From Incurvaria masculella (lineage: Eukaryota > Arthropoda > Insecta > Lepidoptera > Incurvariidae), in contig OX335657.1 in NCBI GenBank assembly GCA_946894095.1, positions 14,570,001 through 14,634,000 of the forward strand: 64,000 nt of DNA. The letters run 5' to 3'. The notes below the pieces were generated by a model, which searched no databases, was not told the DNA's origin, and saw nothing but the letters and a program-made list of their open reading frames with translations. The translations under genes were made by a program, and so were the position numbers. This document shows positions 11,301 to 20,073 of the stretch, one piece after another (position 1 is the stretch's first letter; the number at the start of each line of letters is the position of its first letter).

Positions 11301-12755
11301 AAGAGGGACTGTAGGAGAATTCAAAATGATGGGTATACAGCAGCTGGCTAAATTTGTTAGACGCAACACCCGCGATTTTTTTTAACTTTATTTGATTTTG
11401 ATTTGTTTAATTTTGTCTGTTTTACTTTCTATTTTTTTTAATGTAAACATATTTTTAACCGACTTCAAAAAAGGAGGAGGTTATCAATTCGTCGGAATCT
11501 TTTTTTTTTTAGTTTTATTATGTTGATGATTAGTAATAAATTTCCGTATATTTCATGCATTTAGGACTGTGTGCCTATTATAATAATTATTATTATTTAT
11601 GTAATGGTTTTATGAGATTAAATACTCTATTTATACAATGATGGTGTCCGCAATACCTGCGGGCCTGATTCGGGTCCTTGTTTTCCTTGCAGTATATTCA
11701 TAAAGTCGTTATTTTTACAGGGTTCTTTCTTTAATTAATGTATCCTTGCTTCACGGTCGATTCTACATATACATCTATCAACTTCATTAAAAAAAAGGGA
11801 TGTATTTGCTTAGTACGAAAAAATATATTTACTTTGTACAGTTGTAGCATGTAACTTTATTTATTAATTTTAAGGAGTTATAGCAAAATTGGCTAGAAAA
11901 GATCGTGGCGCCACCTACTTCGCGCCTTTACGAATACCGAACTGTCATATTTTTCTGTTCATATCGTAAAATAAGAAATAAAAACTCTCATCAGATATCA
12001 CATTTTTTATATATTCAATCAACTGGAGGAGGGCTGTCGGATATAACGTATATTTTCAAAGTATTGTATTCGCTATTATTACTAGACGCTTTCTGATCTG
12101 TAGACCTCGCGAGTCTTCATAGTTTAAAACTGAATTAATGTTCACCTAACACATAGAAAAAAAATCCTAAAGTTTTTCTTGTATTTTTTTTATTTTCCTT
12201 TCGCTTTGAACCTGGAAAAGGGAAGGGAAGGGAAATCCTTTAATGGCGAAAATTCAGCTCAAACGGGTATGAAAATTGGGATAAAAGTTTATAAAGAGAA
12301 CTCATACAAAATAAAATGTTAGAGGTTCAGCCAAGTACCTAACGGTCTAGGTCTTTTTCGAAATGGCTTCGTCATTTTGAAATATTTCCATAAACTGAAT
12401 CGACCAAAAAAATCCATGTAACTATCGAACATGCTCACAAAATGTAACGAGAACAGGTTGAGAAATGCAACCCGTAGAGAAGAACAGCCGGACGTCAGAC
12501 AAATAAGAAAGCATTTTTGCCAAAGCTGAAACGGAACTCAATTATTAAATAGCACCTATACTTTATAATCTATATTGTTTTGTTTCAGATCCCGACACAC
12601 ATTTTCTTGCGAGCAGAATCATTCAAAACTCCCTCGAGTTCTACAAGCCGGTGGCCGAAGCGATTCTCTTAAACATCTACCCACAGTTTTTCAATGACAG
12701 AAATACATTTTTAAATAATTTTGGAGTTTCCGAACTGTTGCTACCCGGTAACTAA
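2322..12755 (+). CDS. takeout/JHBP-family secreted protein, complete five-exon gene
   Basis: Joined exons 2322-2394, 3874-4099, 5544-5665, 10721-10870 and 12589-12755 total 738 nt and encode 245 residues plus TAA. Seen: a hydrophobic N-terminal signal peptide (about residues 1-18), then Cys31 and Cys38 seven residues apart, which is the N-terminal disulfide spacing of the takeout/haemolymph JHBP family. A YDPIMIPSLEV segment in exon 2 fits the family's first conserved block. The C-terminus (FYKPVAEAILLNIYPQFF, ending LLLPGN) fits the family's C-terminal helix. No other cysteine occurs in the mature chain, so it is takeout-like rather than a classical four-to-five-Cys haemolymph JHBP. One N-glycosylation sequon (NLT) lies at residues 146-148. 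Known: family members are secreted carriers of small hydrophobic ligands such as juvenile hormone or odorants. The ligand of this one is unknown. All introns are GT-AG with phases 1, 2, 1, 1. The glycine-rich middle block is divergent in exon 3. The gene is apparently intact. Confidence 0.9.
2590..2760 (+). repeat. CGCGC-tail repeat in intron 1
   Basis: Core ACCTGGCCGGCCGGCATG followed by CCCATGGGCGCCGTCGGGCG and a tail ATATGCCGCGCTTAACATA plus A-run. Same orientation as the host gene. Homology extends upstream to about 2570 (CAAAGTACAACCTGGGGTCC is shared with the next copy). Confidence 0.75.
2890..3066 (+). repeat. CGCGC-tail repeat in intron 1, second copy
   Basis: Close to the copy at 2590 along its whole length, including CAACCTGGGGTCCTT at the left and the CGCGCTTAACATAAAAAAA tail. 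The two lie about 130 bp apart in the same orientation inside intron 1. Confidence 0.75.
3305..3735 (+). repeat. interrupted left end of the TTAA foldback family
   Basis: TTAAGAGGATATGAGATGAT at 3305 matches the left end of the element at 31. The match resumes at 3704 (AATGGCTCGTATTTGTTTC). The 366 bases between are AT-rich unrelated sequence, apparently inserted. Confidence 0.5.
3874..4099 (+). CDS. takeout-like gene, exon 2 (disulfide loop and first conserved block)
   Basis: The acceptor is a T-rich tract ending in CAG at 3871-3873; the donor is GTGAGT at 4100. The exon completes Leu25, then encodes Cys31 and Cys38 and the YDPIMIPSLEV block. It ends with two bases of Ala100. Family proteins use the two cysteines to pin the N-terminus beside the ligand-binding cavity. 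Confidence 0.88.
4284..4346 (+). repeat. TTTGGTAGTCAAACTAC repeat fragment
   Basis: A T-rich segment followed by CTTTTTGGTAGTCAAACTAC recurs at 39091-39150, where it lies inside another element. It ends directly before a SINE. Confidence 0.5.
4350..4720 (+). mobile_element. SINE with degenerate 5S-like head (intron 2)
   Basis: The head is recognisable by TGGATGGGTGACCATTTTTC. The shared body follows (GGTGGTAGGGTTAATCC, then TTTTCCATCCAGTTCAATGT and GGAAGGTCCTGG) and it ends at an A-run near 4720. The 5' part of the head is badly diverged and a short duplication of CCCGGG sequence is present, so the copy looks old. Confidence 0.75.
4735..4965 (+). repeat. dispersed repeat (GGCATTGATTACGGGA family), copy 1
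   Basis: Contains TAGGAGGCATTGATTACGGG and GGGACTGTAGG, shared with copies at 11200-11368 and 15188-15645. The copy is truncated at its right end. Confidence 0.55.
4995..5034 (+). repeat. degenerate Helitron-like 3' end
   Basis: A diverged version of the GACCCGAGC...CAGCTAGT terminus seen at 30945-30990 ends at CAGCTAGT near 5034. It is too decayed for certainty. Confidence 0.3.
5282..5408 (-). pseudogene. RTE-type LINE 3' coding end fragment (intron 2)
   Basis: On the minus strand this reads as the C-terminal signature of RTE-like retrotransposon proteins: a DIK segment, a W-x-T-A stretch and a GEAYVQQW-like end. Related fragments lie at 41447-41610 and 48790-48992. Confidence 0.6.
5544..5665 (+). 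CDS. takeout-like gene, exon 3
   Basis: The acceptor is TTTTTACAG, ending at 5543. The donor GGTAAG has its GT at 5666. The exon completes Ala100 and gives residues 101-140 plus one base. The segment should form the strand-rich core of the barrel. It is the least conserved-looking part, and the usual glycine-rich motif is hard to see. Confidence 0.82.
6232..6453 (+). mobile_element. 5'-truncated SINE body (intron 3)
   Basis: It begins in the body at CCGCCCGGGGTGGTACCATC and continues to TTAGCCATCCATGTC and an A-run. The AAAGGGAAGGTCC and ATTCCTTAGGGAATG variants match the tRNA-headed subfamily (compare 23856-24262) rather than the 5S-headed one. Confidence 0.75.
6520..6660 (+). pseudogene. 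LINE ORF2 C-terminal remnant
   Basis: An open stretch reading HPTYIQSTRHRESEHSLVV then RTNRF resembles the C-terminal tail of lepidopteran non-LTR RT proteins. A related stretch is at 54395-54600. Short and decayed. Confidence 0.35.
7588..8087 (+). pseudogene. non-LTR reverse transcriptase fragment (first LINE in intron 3)
   Basis: The frame reads through RT motif A (GLDIAKAFDRVWHKALLSKL), motif B (NAGVPHGSVLSPTLF, with His in place of the usual Gln) and the catalytic motif C (CYADDST). It keeps only the palm region, about 160 residues. It lacks endonuclease, thumb and 3' UTR, and is cut at about 8087 where an unrelated LINE continues in the same frame. The class is Jockey/CR1-like; no closer call is safe. 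Codon GC content is far above that of the following LINE, which marks the junction. Confidence 0.8.
8088..10345 (+). mobile_element. 5'-truncated CR1-group-like LINE with nearly intact RT (intron 3)
   Basis: Coding runs from 8088. It meets a single in-frame TAA at 8451, continues from 8454 to about 9440, then shifts frame in a T-run within motif B (GVPQGIILGPLLF), and goes on to 10096. RT motifs visible: NNYRPVAFIPVFSKIFEK (fingers), FMDMTKAFDFV (motif A; the second catalytic region is present), and LFADDST at about 9490 (motif C). The C-terminal thumb part ends early at KNPEHFLYI in an AT-rich stretch. The 3' UTR ends in TTTGATTTTGATTTTG near 10345. With only one nonsense and one frameshift seen, it is a fairly young insertion. 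It lies in the sense orientation of the host gene. Confidence 0.8.
10375..10503 (+). repeat. CGCGC-tail repeat (intron 3)
   Basis: The 3' part is clear: GTCCTGGCGTACGCCATATG then CCGCGCTTAACATA. Upstream of 10440 the homology to other copies is lost. It follows the LINE tail directly. Confidence 0.6.
10721..10870 (+). CDS. takeout-like gene, exon 4
   Basis: The acceptor is TTTGTCGCAG, ending at 10720; the donor is GTAAGT at 10871. The phase matches exon 3 exactly, giving Val141. The exon carries the NLT glycosylation sequon and the stretch EFIELYNVWLQAVEMPSGP, as expected for the second half of the barrel. A 5-kb intron filled with LINE remnants precedes it. Confidence 0.85.
11200..11368 (+). 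repeat. GGCATTGATTACGGGA repeat, left part (intron 4)
   Basis: Matches 15188-15470 over GTTTGAATGTTCGATC and GATTACGGGAAGAGGGACTG. The match stops near 11370 and resumes near 11664, so the copy is split by an insertion. Confidence 0.6.
11371..11663. repeat. insertion within the intron-4 repeat, with AACCGACTTCAAAAAAGG motif
   Basis: Sequence absent from the intact relative at 15188-15645. It includes AACCGACTTCAAAAAAGGAG, the end motif of the element at 18654-19225, followed by T-rich DNA. Confidence 0.45.
11664..11850 (+). repeat. GGCATTGATTACGGGA repeat, right part (intron 4)
   Basis: CCTTGCAGTATATTCATAAA and GCTTAGTACGAAAAA match the right half of the copy at 15188-15645. Together with 11200-11368 it forms one interrupted copy. 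Confidence 0.6.
12589..12755 (+). CDS. takeout-like gene, exon 5 and stop
   Basis: The acceptor is TTTGTTTCAG, ending at 12588. The exon completes His191 and encodes the C-terminal helix and tail, ending LLLPGN and TAA at 12753-12755. AATAAA follows at 12815, about 60 nt after the stop. Confidence 0.87.
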
Positions 12756-12814
12756 AGAGCGAATTTGAATCTGAGAGAATATTAAACGATAACCTTTTTT
12801 TTAGATTGAACTTG

Positions 12815-12820
12815 AATAAA
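12815..12820 (+). terminator. polyadenylation signal of the takeout-like gene
   Basis: Canonical AATAAA lies about 60 nt after the stop codon, with T-rich sequence downstream. No competing hexamer lies between it and the stop. Confidence 0.6.
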
Positions 12821-12829
12821 AACTTGTTT

Positions 12830-13900
12830 TAATTTTGTAACGTAATCGAAGTTTATTGTAAATCACCATTCATAAAAGAGAAAATGATCTAACACTTTTA
12901 TTTCAATGAAAGGAAAACATGAGATATTATAAATAGTGGTATTACAATAAAACTTGATTGTTTCTGTTTGATAATTAATGCTTTTTTTCCGTTAAGTAAT
13001 ACTTCACAGAATTTCTGAAATAATACAGAATGCGTCATTTAAAAAAAGAATATTGCCATGGAATGCTAGCTTCACCTATATTATCTTTGCCTTCGAGATA
13101 TATAGGTGCCGGTTCTATGAAAAGTCCTTTAAATAAAACAGAATGATTTTTCCAAGTGTGTTTTTATGGCCAAATTCAAAACTACAAGAAATAGCGAAAA
13201 ACACGCAAAAGAAGTTTTAGGGCCGATTTTGATAAAAAATTAATCTGAATCATTAGATTAAAAAAAAAAACTAGCTGGAAATCGAACTCGTCGATTGCAT
13301 AAATCAAAGTGTCGCTTATAAGCAACAAATTCTGCGAAGTATTGATTAACGGAGTTAATTTCAAATATAATGATTCATATTCTCAAGCATACATACACTA
13401 ATAGGTACCTTCGCTAATCAAAATGTAAAAATAAAAAAAATAAAAAAAAAAGGCAGTTTTATTTTTTATAAAAATCTGCCCCAGGACTCCTTTTAGTGTT
13501 TCCGCTACGTTCCTATAGTTTCGGATTTGTCCACGAAGGCACACTTGAAAAATTAAGCCAAAATTCAAAATTTATCTTGCCTCGTGGGACATCATTCTCA
13601 GTGCTTAATCGTTATATTTTTAATCCCAGATATCACAAAATAATCCAATCATAAAATAATAATAACTTATTTTTTAAAAATGCCTTGTTTTCGTTTTGTG
13701 ACATTGATCCCAACACGAGCGCGGTCTCCTGAGGCGCCGACAATCGAAATGCTTAGACTTTGAAAAGCTCTTGGCTACTTTAGCCATTATTCATCATCAA
13801 TGTTAATCCCGACATCACAGTCGAGCTAAACAAAAGTTCTTAGGGAGATTTTATTTCAAGAAAAAAGGCCTTATTCACCATGACCGAAGTGCGGACATAA
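12830..13900. other. non-coding region 3' of the takeout-like gene
   Basis: AT-rich with long A and T runs. GTGTCGCTTATAAGCAACAA at 13311 also occurs, slightly changed, at 7252, so part is dispersed repeat. No coding frame is convincing. Confidence 0.4.
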
Positions 13901-13924
13901 ATAAAATCATGTGACCGCATGTTT

Positions 13925-14020
13925 TGTTCCAGAGAGAGCCGCCGTGCTATTTTTGAAATTCTTTGCAATCGCCCACAGCCAGCGATTAGTATTGCAATCG
14001 TAACCGATTATCAACAGCAG
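13925..14020 (-). repeat. CGCCCGG hairpin MITE, interrupted copy
   Basis: GCTATTTTTGAAATTCTTTG then CAATCGCCCACAGCCAGCG match the reverse complement of the copy at 45380-45490. The match ends where a SINE head begins at 14022. Confidence 0.55.
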
Positions 14021-14021
14021 T

Positions 14022-14246
14022 TGAGCGGCTCGTAGCCTAGTGGCGCGGGGACTAGACAAGCATACCAGAGGTCTGGGTTCAAATGCTCGCCCATGCACCA
14101 CTTTCTTTCTCATTCTGAATTAGACAAGTGCATTTCGTCGAGAATGCGAGCTGCTTCATGGTTCGGAATCCATGTAAAACTGTAAAACCCCAAGTAGGAG
14201 AAGGGGTTTTACATGTGTCCATGTAAAACCCCTTCTCCTACTTGGC
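14022..14246 (+). mobile_element. tRNA-headed SINE, 3'-truncated, ending in a perfect hairpin
   Basis: Box A (TAGCCTAGTGG) fits TRGYNNANNGG and box B (GGTTCAAATGC) lies about 40 bases on. Then comes the family spacer CACCACTTTCTTTCTC. The body stops in a perfect 26-bp inverted repeat (14190-14215 and 14220-14245, loop 4 nt), after which SINE homology is lost. Confidence 0.75.
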
Positions 14247-14404
14247 CAATGTTAAAATGCCGAGTGCAGTGTACCAGCCAGCCAACGTGAGCGTACGGAG
14301 AGCGGGCGGATATTTAGAATATTTTCATCGGCTTTTTGGAAATATCCTAAGGCGTAAAAAATATCCTAGTGTGTTCCTGTTTTGTCCCGGTTGAGATTGG
14401 GTAT

Positions 14405-14600
14405 AGATAAAAATGGAAGGAGATGTAACATCTAACGCGCCTACTCTGAGACCCGCTGTCGCAATTTTCTAAAACTACTAAGGTACATGTCACACGCGAA
14501 TATAGCGGCAAACGTATTGGTTGGAATTTACTTAACGAATGCATTATTAAGCACATAACACGGTGGCGGCAATGTTTCATGCACCTAAGTAAGTATATAT
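14405..14600 (+). repeat. dispersed repeat shared with 57468-57640
   Basis: GAAGGAGATGTAACATC, ACCCGCTGTCGCAATTTTC and TTGACGAACGC-like segments recur in the same order at 57468-57640. No TIR or pol III box seen. Confidence 0.45.
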
Positions 14601-15187
14601 TATACGCTTTCACAGGCAATGGAGAAAAATCGATCCCTTTCTGCCATAGCATCTTCAGTTCGGACGTAAGATTGTATTCTTATTTCAGAGTAATGACATG
14701 AAATAATGTGATATTATCTTAGGTTCAGGTAGGATCATATTTAAGAGGGAGGTATAGATAGCTAACGTTGTGCATCGTATAAAACTCCCCGAAAACTGCG
14801 AATTTTAACTGCTACTATGACATTTATAACCGGCGCCATCTCCCGTCACTGCCAGAACTAGACTAAACATGCTTCCAAATTTTGCCCATAGGCGTCATGA
14901 AAACGTTACATTTCAACTATAAATTAAGTAATGACATTGTAAATAAAACCACATAATTGATTTTCATTTGTTTGTATTAAATATATTCTGAAATGTGAAT
15001 TGCAACACCAAATGCGGACTTTTATTATCCTTTTCAAACACTGTTATGACGTGACCGATCTATTCCTCTTTAATCTATCGTTGGATGTAAACATGACAAA
15101 GATTAGCCAATTATACTCATTGACATCTTGATAAAGAACGACTCGTGACCTTTCTGGCCCGTAATTTGCGTCTTCTTTGGTTACGAT

Positions 15188-15645
15188 TTCTGTCGTAAAA
15201 ATATAACAAAATCAAAAGTATACCAAATCTAGCGTCTGATACCAAATACGATTTTGGTGACGACGGAAATATGTTTGAATGTTCAATCTTTACAGTCAAG
15301 GTCCGTAACGCAGGTATAGCGTTAAATAAATGTACGTAGGTATAATCTTAAATACTGTGTTAGTAGGAGGTATTGATTACGGGAAGAGGGACTGTAGGAG
15401 AGTTCCAAATTAGAGGTATACAGCAGGTGGCGAAATTGGTAGACGCAATACCAGCGAATGGTGTGTTTTCCTGGTTCAGGTTCAGCCTTGCAGTATATTC
15501 GTAAAGTAGTTCTTTTTACAGGGATCTTTCTTTGATTAATGTGTCCTTGTTTCAAGGTCGATTACAAATACATACATGTCTCATTCATTGGAATAAGCGA
15601 TGTACATGCTTAGTACGAAAAAGTATATTTACTGAAACCAAATGC
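15188..15645 (+). repeat. GGCATTGATTACGGGA repeat, longest copy
   Basis: The uninterrupted reference for copies at 4735 and 11200/11664. It runs from near CTGATACCAAATACG to GCTTAGTACGAAAAAG. Short pieces look tRNA-like (GGCGAAATTGGTAGACGC), but no full cloverleaf can be drawn. Confidence 0.55.
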
Positions 15646-16049
15646 GGTTGAAGCTCCAAGGCCACGGTAAATATAGATCGGAGGTCAAATTACCGATGCG
15701 AGAGGATACATTTTTTTTTCTGTCCAATTTCCCGTGATTGAGTGGGCGCAACTGAAGATTGATGTGTCCCGAGTAGTCGAGTTTCCCGAAACGATCCTTG
15801 GGAAACTCAATTTTGCTCTTTAACTAAACAAACTCGCGAATCGAAGATAACCTACACTAGATTTGTGTTAAAATTGCAATCTTCTCTGTATGTGCAAAAG
15901 CGGACAGCAAAAACAAGACAAGGAATTATCAATTCCAATAAATAAAAATAAAAGTTTTGTTTCTGTTTATTTAGGATGGGTTCAAATATTCTAAATATTT
16001 TTCATCCTAATCTATGCAGTTATCGATACCGACTAACCCAATTGCACTA

Positions 16050-16145
16050 TACTAAATCATACTAATATTATAAATGAGAAAATAACTCTGTCTGTTGCGT
16101 TTTCACGCCTAAAGCGCTGAACCAATTTTGATCAATTTCGGTAAA
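16050..16145 (+). repeat. common lepidopteran repeat fragment (ACTAATATTATAAATG type)
   Basis: ACTAATATTATAAATGAGAA, TCTGTCTGTTGCGTTTTCAC and GCGCTGAACCAATTTTGAT form a recognisable consensus that is widespread in arthropod genomes. Truncated on the right. Its class is not settled from this copy. Confidence 0.45.
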
Positions 16146-16235
16146 CACATTTTTCAAACATATATTTTCCAGTTACTTTTAGGTTAACTCACTCACGAAC
16201 TCGAACTCACTTTCACTGGAATGCTGCTACAGCTT

Positions 16236-16618
16236 GTCAGCCTCAGTGGCCCAGTGGCGCGACAATTCGGCGATCGCTCTCCGAAGTTAAGCAACGCTGG
16301 GTCCGGTCTGGTCTTGGATGGGTGACCATTCGACCGTTGTGAGAGGCTGGCCGTGGTTCGGATTCCACGTTAAACTGTAGGTCCCCTTCCTTACTTACTA
16401 GGTGGTAGGGTTAATCCCGCCCGGGTTGGTACCATCGCATTGGATGAACGATGGTCGAAGCGGCAATGAAAATTGTCCGTGTTTTCCATGCAGTTCAATG
16501 TAGCCGTGCAATATAAGGAAGGTCCTGGCACGGCACCTAGTTCCCATGTGGTGTGTTGGGCTAATACCATGACAGAAGGTGTAATATTAGCGATCCATGT
16601 CCAGTCACATAAAAAAAA
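16236..16618 (+). mobile_element. full-length 5S-headed SINE
   Basis: The head contains TCCGAAGTTAAGCAACG and TGGATGGGTGACC, which correspond to the internal promoter region of 5S rRNA. It is preceded by TGGCCCAGTGG, which also fits a tRNA box A. The shared body follows, and the copy ends at CCAGTCACAT plus eight A. This is the cleanest 5S-headed copy in the window. A 5S/tRNA chimeric SINE of this type has been described in Helicoverpa (HaSE3), as I recall. Confidence 0.88.
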
Positions 16619-16619
16619 C

Positions 16620-17410
16620 CCAATCCTATTTCTTTTCTTTGACGTTAGTCGCCAGTCCGCACCGTCGCCCTGCGCCTGCCCTGTCTTCGCATTCTTCTTA
16701 CCATTATTTTCAGTCCCCATTTAACCCCTCGGTTTTACGAATCGGTTTATACCAAAACGAACATGCCAGAGATGGCACGTTAGTTTCTTGAAAATATAAA
16801 GCCTCAAAAAAATGTTTCCATAGTTACTGCAGTGACTTTAATTTGAGGTTAAACAGTGACACCTAATGAATGTAATGAAAAACCCATTACCGAGAAAAAC
16901 GGTTCTAATCAGTAAACAACAAATATTGTGTCTATTTTTCTCTCTCCTAAGATGGTGTCAAGCTTTACTTTTTAAATTATCCTGAATTGTATTGACAAAA
17001 ATATCAAGTCCCTTCCCGCAGATTCTAATTTCTCAGAAATTCGTGATTAAATTCTGTTTTCGGACGGTATTTTGCGAAGGTGCCAGTTCTAAAAAATCCG
17101 TGATATTTCCAGCAATCTGGGATAGGAGAACAAAACAAAACTTTTCAAACAACACCTAAACTTATTTAATCACTATTTACTTACTGGATCAGCCTTTGGT
17201 GTAGCAAATTCTAGAATAATCTTCAAAATATTTATTTTTTTGTAACAAGACACGCTAATACCAAACCACATTTAATGCCATGACACAAAAAACACCAAAG
17301 ACCCTCAAATTACCACCTAATCATAGCAAAGATACCCAAGGACACCAAAGAACACCAAACATCACCGAAAACACCATAACACACAAATAAACATCCAGGA
17401 CCACAGGAAG
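16620..17410. other. unassigned non-coding stretch
   Basis: No coding frame or repeat recognised. Runs of CACCAAA-type simple sequence occur at about 17280-17400. Confidence 0.35.
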
Positions 17411-17412
17411 GA

Positions 17413-17460
17413 ATGATGTGCCATGCCAGGACCTTCCCTTTATACGAGGATGCTACATTG
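17413..17460 (-). repeat. SINE body fragment
   Basis: TGCCATGCCAGGACCTTCCC and GCTACATTG match the SINE body on the minus strand. Only about 50 bases remain. Confidence 0.5.
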
Positions 17461-17659
17461 GAACGATCTCGCCATTTCTACCATTGCTGTTTTATCTATC
17501 GTGACGAAATGCACACGCACGACTCAGAAAGTGAAAGATGTCGGTAAGTTGAATTGGTTTTTATTTACTTTCCTCTTTGAAGTAGTTATAAACATAACTA
17601 AGCAGTACGTGTTTATCAAAAACTTGAGTAATTTTATCAACGTTCATATATTCTTCCTA

Positions 17660-18640
17660 AGCGTACGTTAATTGTTATTAATGTATTAATCATTTTCCTT
17701 AATCTGAGTTTCATGCATACGGGTGTATTTGTGTCGGGCTCGTAATTAACTTATAGTTAGAATTCGCTCGCTTAAATTTGTCGTACATTCAAGGCACCCG
17801 TTAATATCTGTTCGTCACTAGTTGAAGCCAAGAACGGAAAACGTCAAGAGATATGTATAAAGCCAGTGGGAGCAGTTAGATTCCTGAACAATTTGTAGCA
17901 AGTAGTTGAGGCCACATTCAGTACCTATTTATATTTAATAATGTTAGTCATTCCGATTGTAGAGGGGTTTTAAATATATAAATGTAATATCTGAGGTCCC
18001 TGGCTCTGCGTGGGTCAATTCAGTTCACTCGAACGGAGTCCGGTAAAATGTAATCAGAAACTAGGACATCTTATTCTACGGTAAGTAATTATTGCATTTA
18101 AAAAATATTTACAGGAGCTGGGAGGCTGAAAATTTTGAATTATATGTTTTTTTTATGTAAGAAATATATCATCAAAAGAAATCGTAGAAAAATTAAAACA
18201 ATATTTATGGAAATCAACAACGGCAACTATAAGTGGCAGATTAACCTATGTATAAGTACAAAACTAAACATAAAAATCTGTCAATCGGCTTATGAGGGGA
18301 AGCATTACGAACCGAAAATACCTACATAAAGATTTTATATTTTCGTAATAAAGACAGGAAAACCAGAGTTCAAAGAAACAAGAACCTAGAAAGTCTAGCC
18401 AATTTTAGGTTCAGACTGGATGCGCGTTATCTAGTCTCCTAAATCGTAGGAACTTCACCGGTGATCTAATTCTGCTGCTAGCTGACATACTGTAAATTAT
18501 TTATAACACGTAAATACAGGATCAAGCAAAGCACCGAATCGGCAAGATATTTCGGCGTAAAAGACATCTTTAGTGGCATTCATTATATCTCTATTTCTGA
18601 GTCTGTGAAAAATATCATTAGAGAACTTTATAAAAAAAAA
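17660..18640. other. unassigned stretch with a possible non-coding 5' exon
   Basis: Mostly unique-looking AT-rich DNA. TATATAA at 17975, TCAGT at 18020 and a GGTAAGT donor at 18080 could be promoter and first exon, but the TATA-to-initiator distance (47) is too long and no ORF follows. Confidence 0.25.
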
Positions 18641-18653
18641 TTAACAAAAAAAA

Positions 18654-19225
18654 TAACCGACTTCAAAGAAAAAGCACTAAAAAGTAAAAAATAATTTCCA
18701 TTTTTGTAGTTACGATTTCTGTTATTTTTTGAGTCAGCGTCAGCCGGGCACGCGCTGCGCCAATCAAGAGAACCTAACCTAACCTAACCTAACCTAACCT
18801 TGGCTGACACCGACTCAAAAAATAACAGAAATCGTAACTACAAAAATGGAAATTATTTTTGACTTTTTAGTGCTTTTTCTTTGTCGGTTATTTTTTTTGT
18901 TAAATTTTTTTTATTTGTTAATTTTTAGTGAATCTGAAGTAAACTTACTAATTTGTACACGTCCTTTCCAATAAAAAAAGAATCACCGAAATCGGTTGGC
19001 GTTATATTGAGTTATTTGTCCATTTGTCGCGCACATCTTAATACAAATTTAAGACTTTTATGATTTTCTCATGGATATCATTGTCAGAACTTAACCATCA
19101 TTAAAAAAATAATCATCAAAATCGGTTCACCCAGGCAAAAGTTATGAGGTAACAGACATAAAAAAAAAAAACAAAAAAAACATACAGACGAATTGATAAC
19201 CTCCTCCTTTTTTTGAAGTCGGTTA
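18654..19225. mobile_element. AACCGACTTCAAA-TIR element carrying a telomere-motif foldback
   Basis: Terminal inverted repeats TAACCGACTTCAAA (18654) and TTTGAAGTCGGTTA (ending 19225) bound the element. Inside the left half, arms 18641-18745 and 18802-18903 pair almost perfectly around a loop. The loop contains six exact AACCT units at 18771-18800. The right half carries ATCAAAATCGGTTCACCC, a common lepidopteran repeat. No ORF. Confidence 0.65.
18771..18800. repeat. (AACCT)6 array, complement of insect telomere TTAGG
   Basis: Six exact tandem AACCT units, i.e. (TTAGG)n on the minus strand, the canonical insect telomere repeat. It lies internally in the loop of an inverted repeat, not at a chromosome end. 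Confidence 0.85.
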
Positions 19226-19885
19226 AAAAGTTCGAATCGTCTTGGAATCATATTTACAATGCAATAACACTAACCTTGGGTCCTAATTATCAATACTGAC
19301 AAATGAATACCAGAATCCACAACAACGTTGTTCCTATCCCTGGAAGGATATAAATATGGCTCAATATCGTTTCGACTAATAAACTTTCTCTAATATCGGA
19401 TAGGTTCCTCTGTGTTCGCTCTAATCATGTTCTTCTCCGAATGGGAAACAAAATTCATGGATTTTAATATGTATCTAAAATTAAATGTATTTTAGACGTT
19501 CTATATTTATAAATAGTAAGTAAGATAGAAAAAAAATATATCTTTTTATAATTTATGATCCAGGAAACCTAGTCACAATAATAATCAATAAAAACATTTT
19601 TCCGCTGGGGGAGCTACTGCGGAAATAGTTTTTTCCAGGGTCTCACGTATTGAACCACGGTAGTAAGTGGAAGTTTTTATCGATAAGAATATTGATTAAC
19701 TACTTTTCTATACAATTTAGTCTATGAAAAGAGGATCTATGATAAGACGGAACGTTATGTTACTGGAGCCATTTTAAAACAAGCGCCCCGCAAAAAAGTT
19801 AGCGCCTGGCGTCACATCACGTTTGTTTTAATGGACAGGGCGCACTATAGAGCTAAATTAGACACTGCATTTATTAGGACTATAC

Positions 19886-20073
19886 TTAGGGCCGATTTTT
19901 CAATCCTCAGATAGTACTTATCGGATTGATAGTACAAATTCACGTTGTTCAAAAGACGCATAGTCATTGCCGGAGGATTTTATCTTCTATCACAATTATC
20001 TGACTACAATTTTACTAATAAACATATGGACTTACGGTATCGGATGGATAACTATTGAAAAATCAGCCCTTAA
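19886..20073. mobile_element. GGGCCGATTTTTCAAT-TIR MITE, copy 1
   Basis: TAGGGCCGATTTTTCAATCC at the left and its inverted match at the right (ATTGAAAAATCAGCCCTTAA) bound about 185 bp with no ORF. A second copy is at 52071-52281. The right end abuts the next element, sharing TTAA. Confidence 0.65.

Noticed and set aside
15420..15460. tRNA gene (GGCGAAATTGGTAGACGC resembles a tRNA D-arm)
   Set aside because: No matching anticodon and T-arms follow at the right spacing, and related repeat copies lack any cloverleaf.
16236..16330. 5S rRNA gene
   Set aside because: Only the internal promoter part resembles 5S rRNA. It continues into a SINE body and A-tail, as do other copies in the window.
18771..18800. 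True chromosome end
   Set aside because: Only six units, flanked on both sides by element sequence, so it is interstitial.
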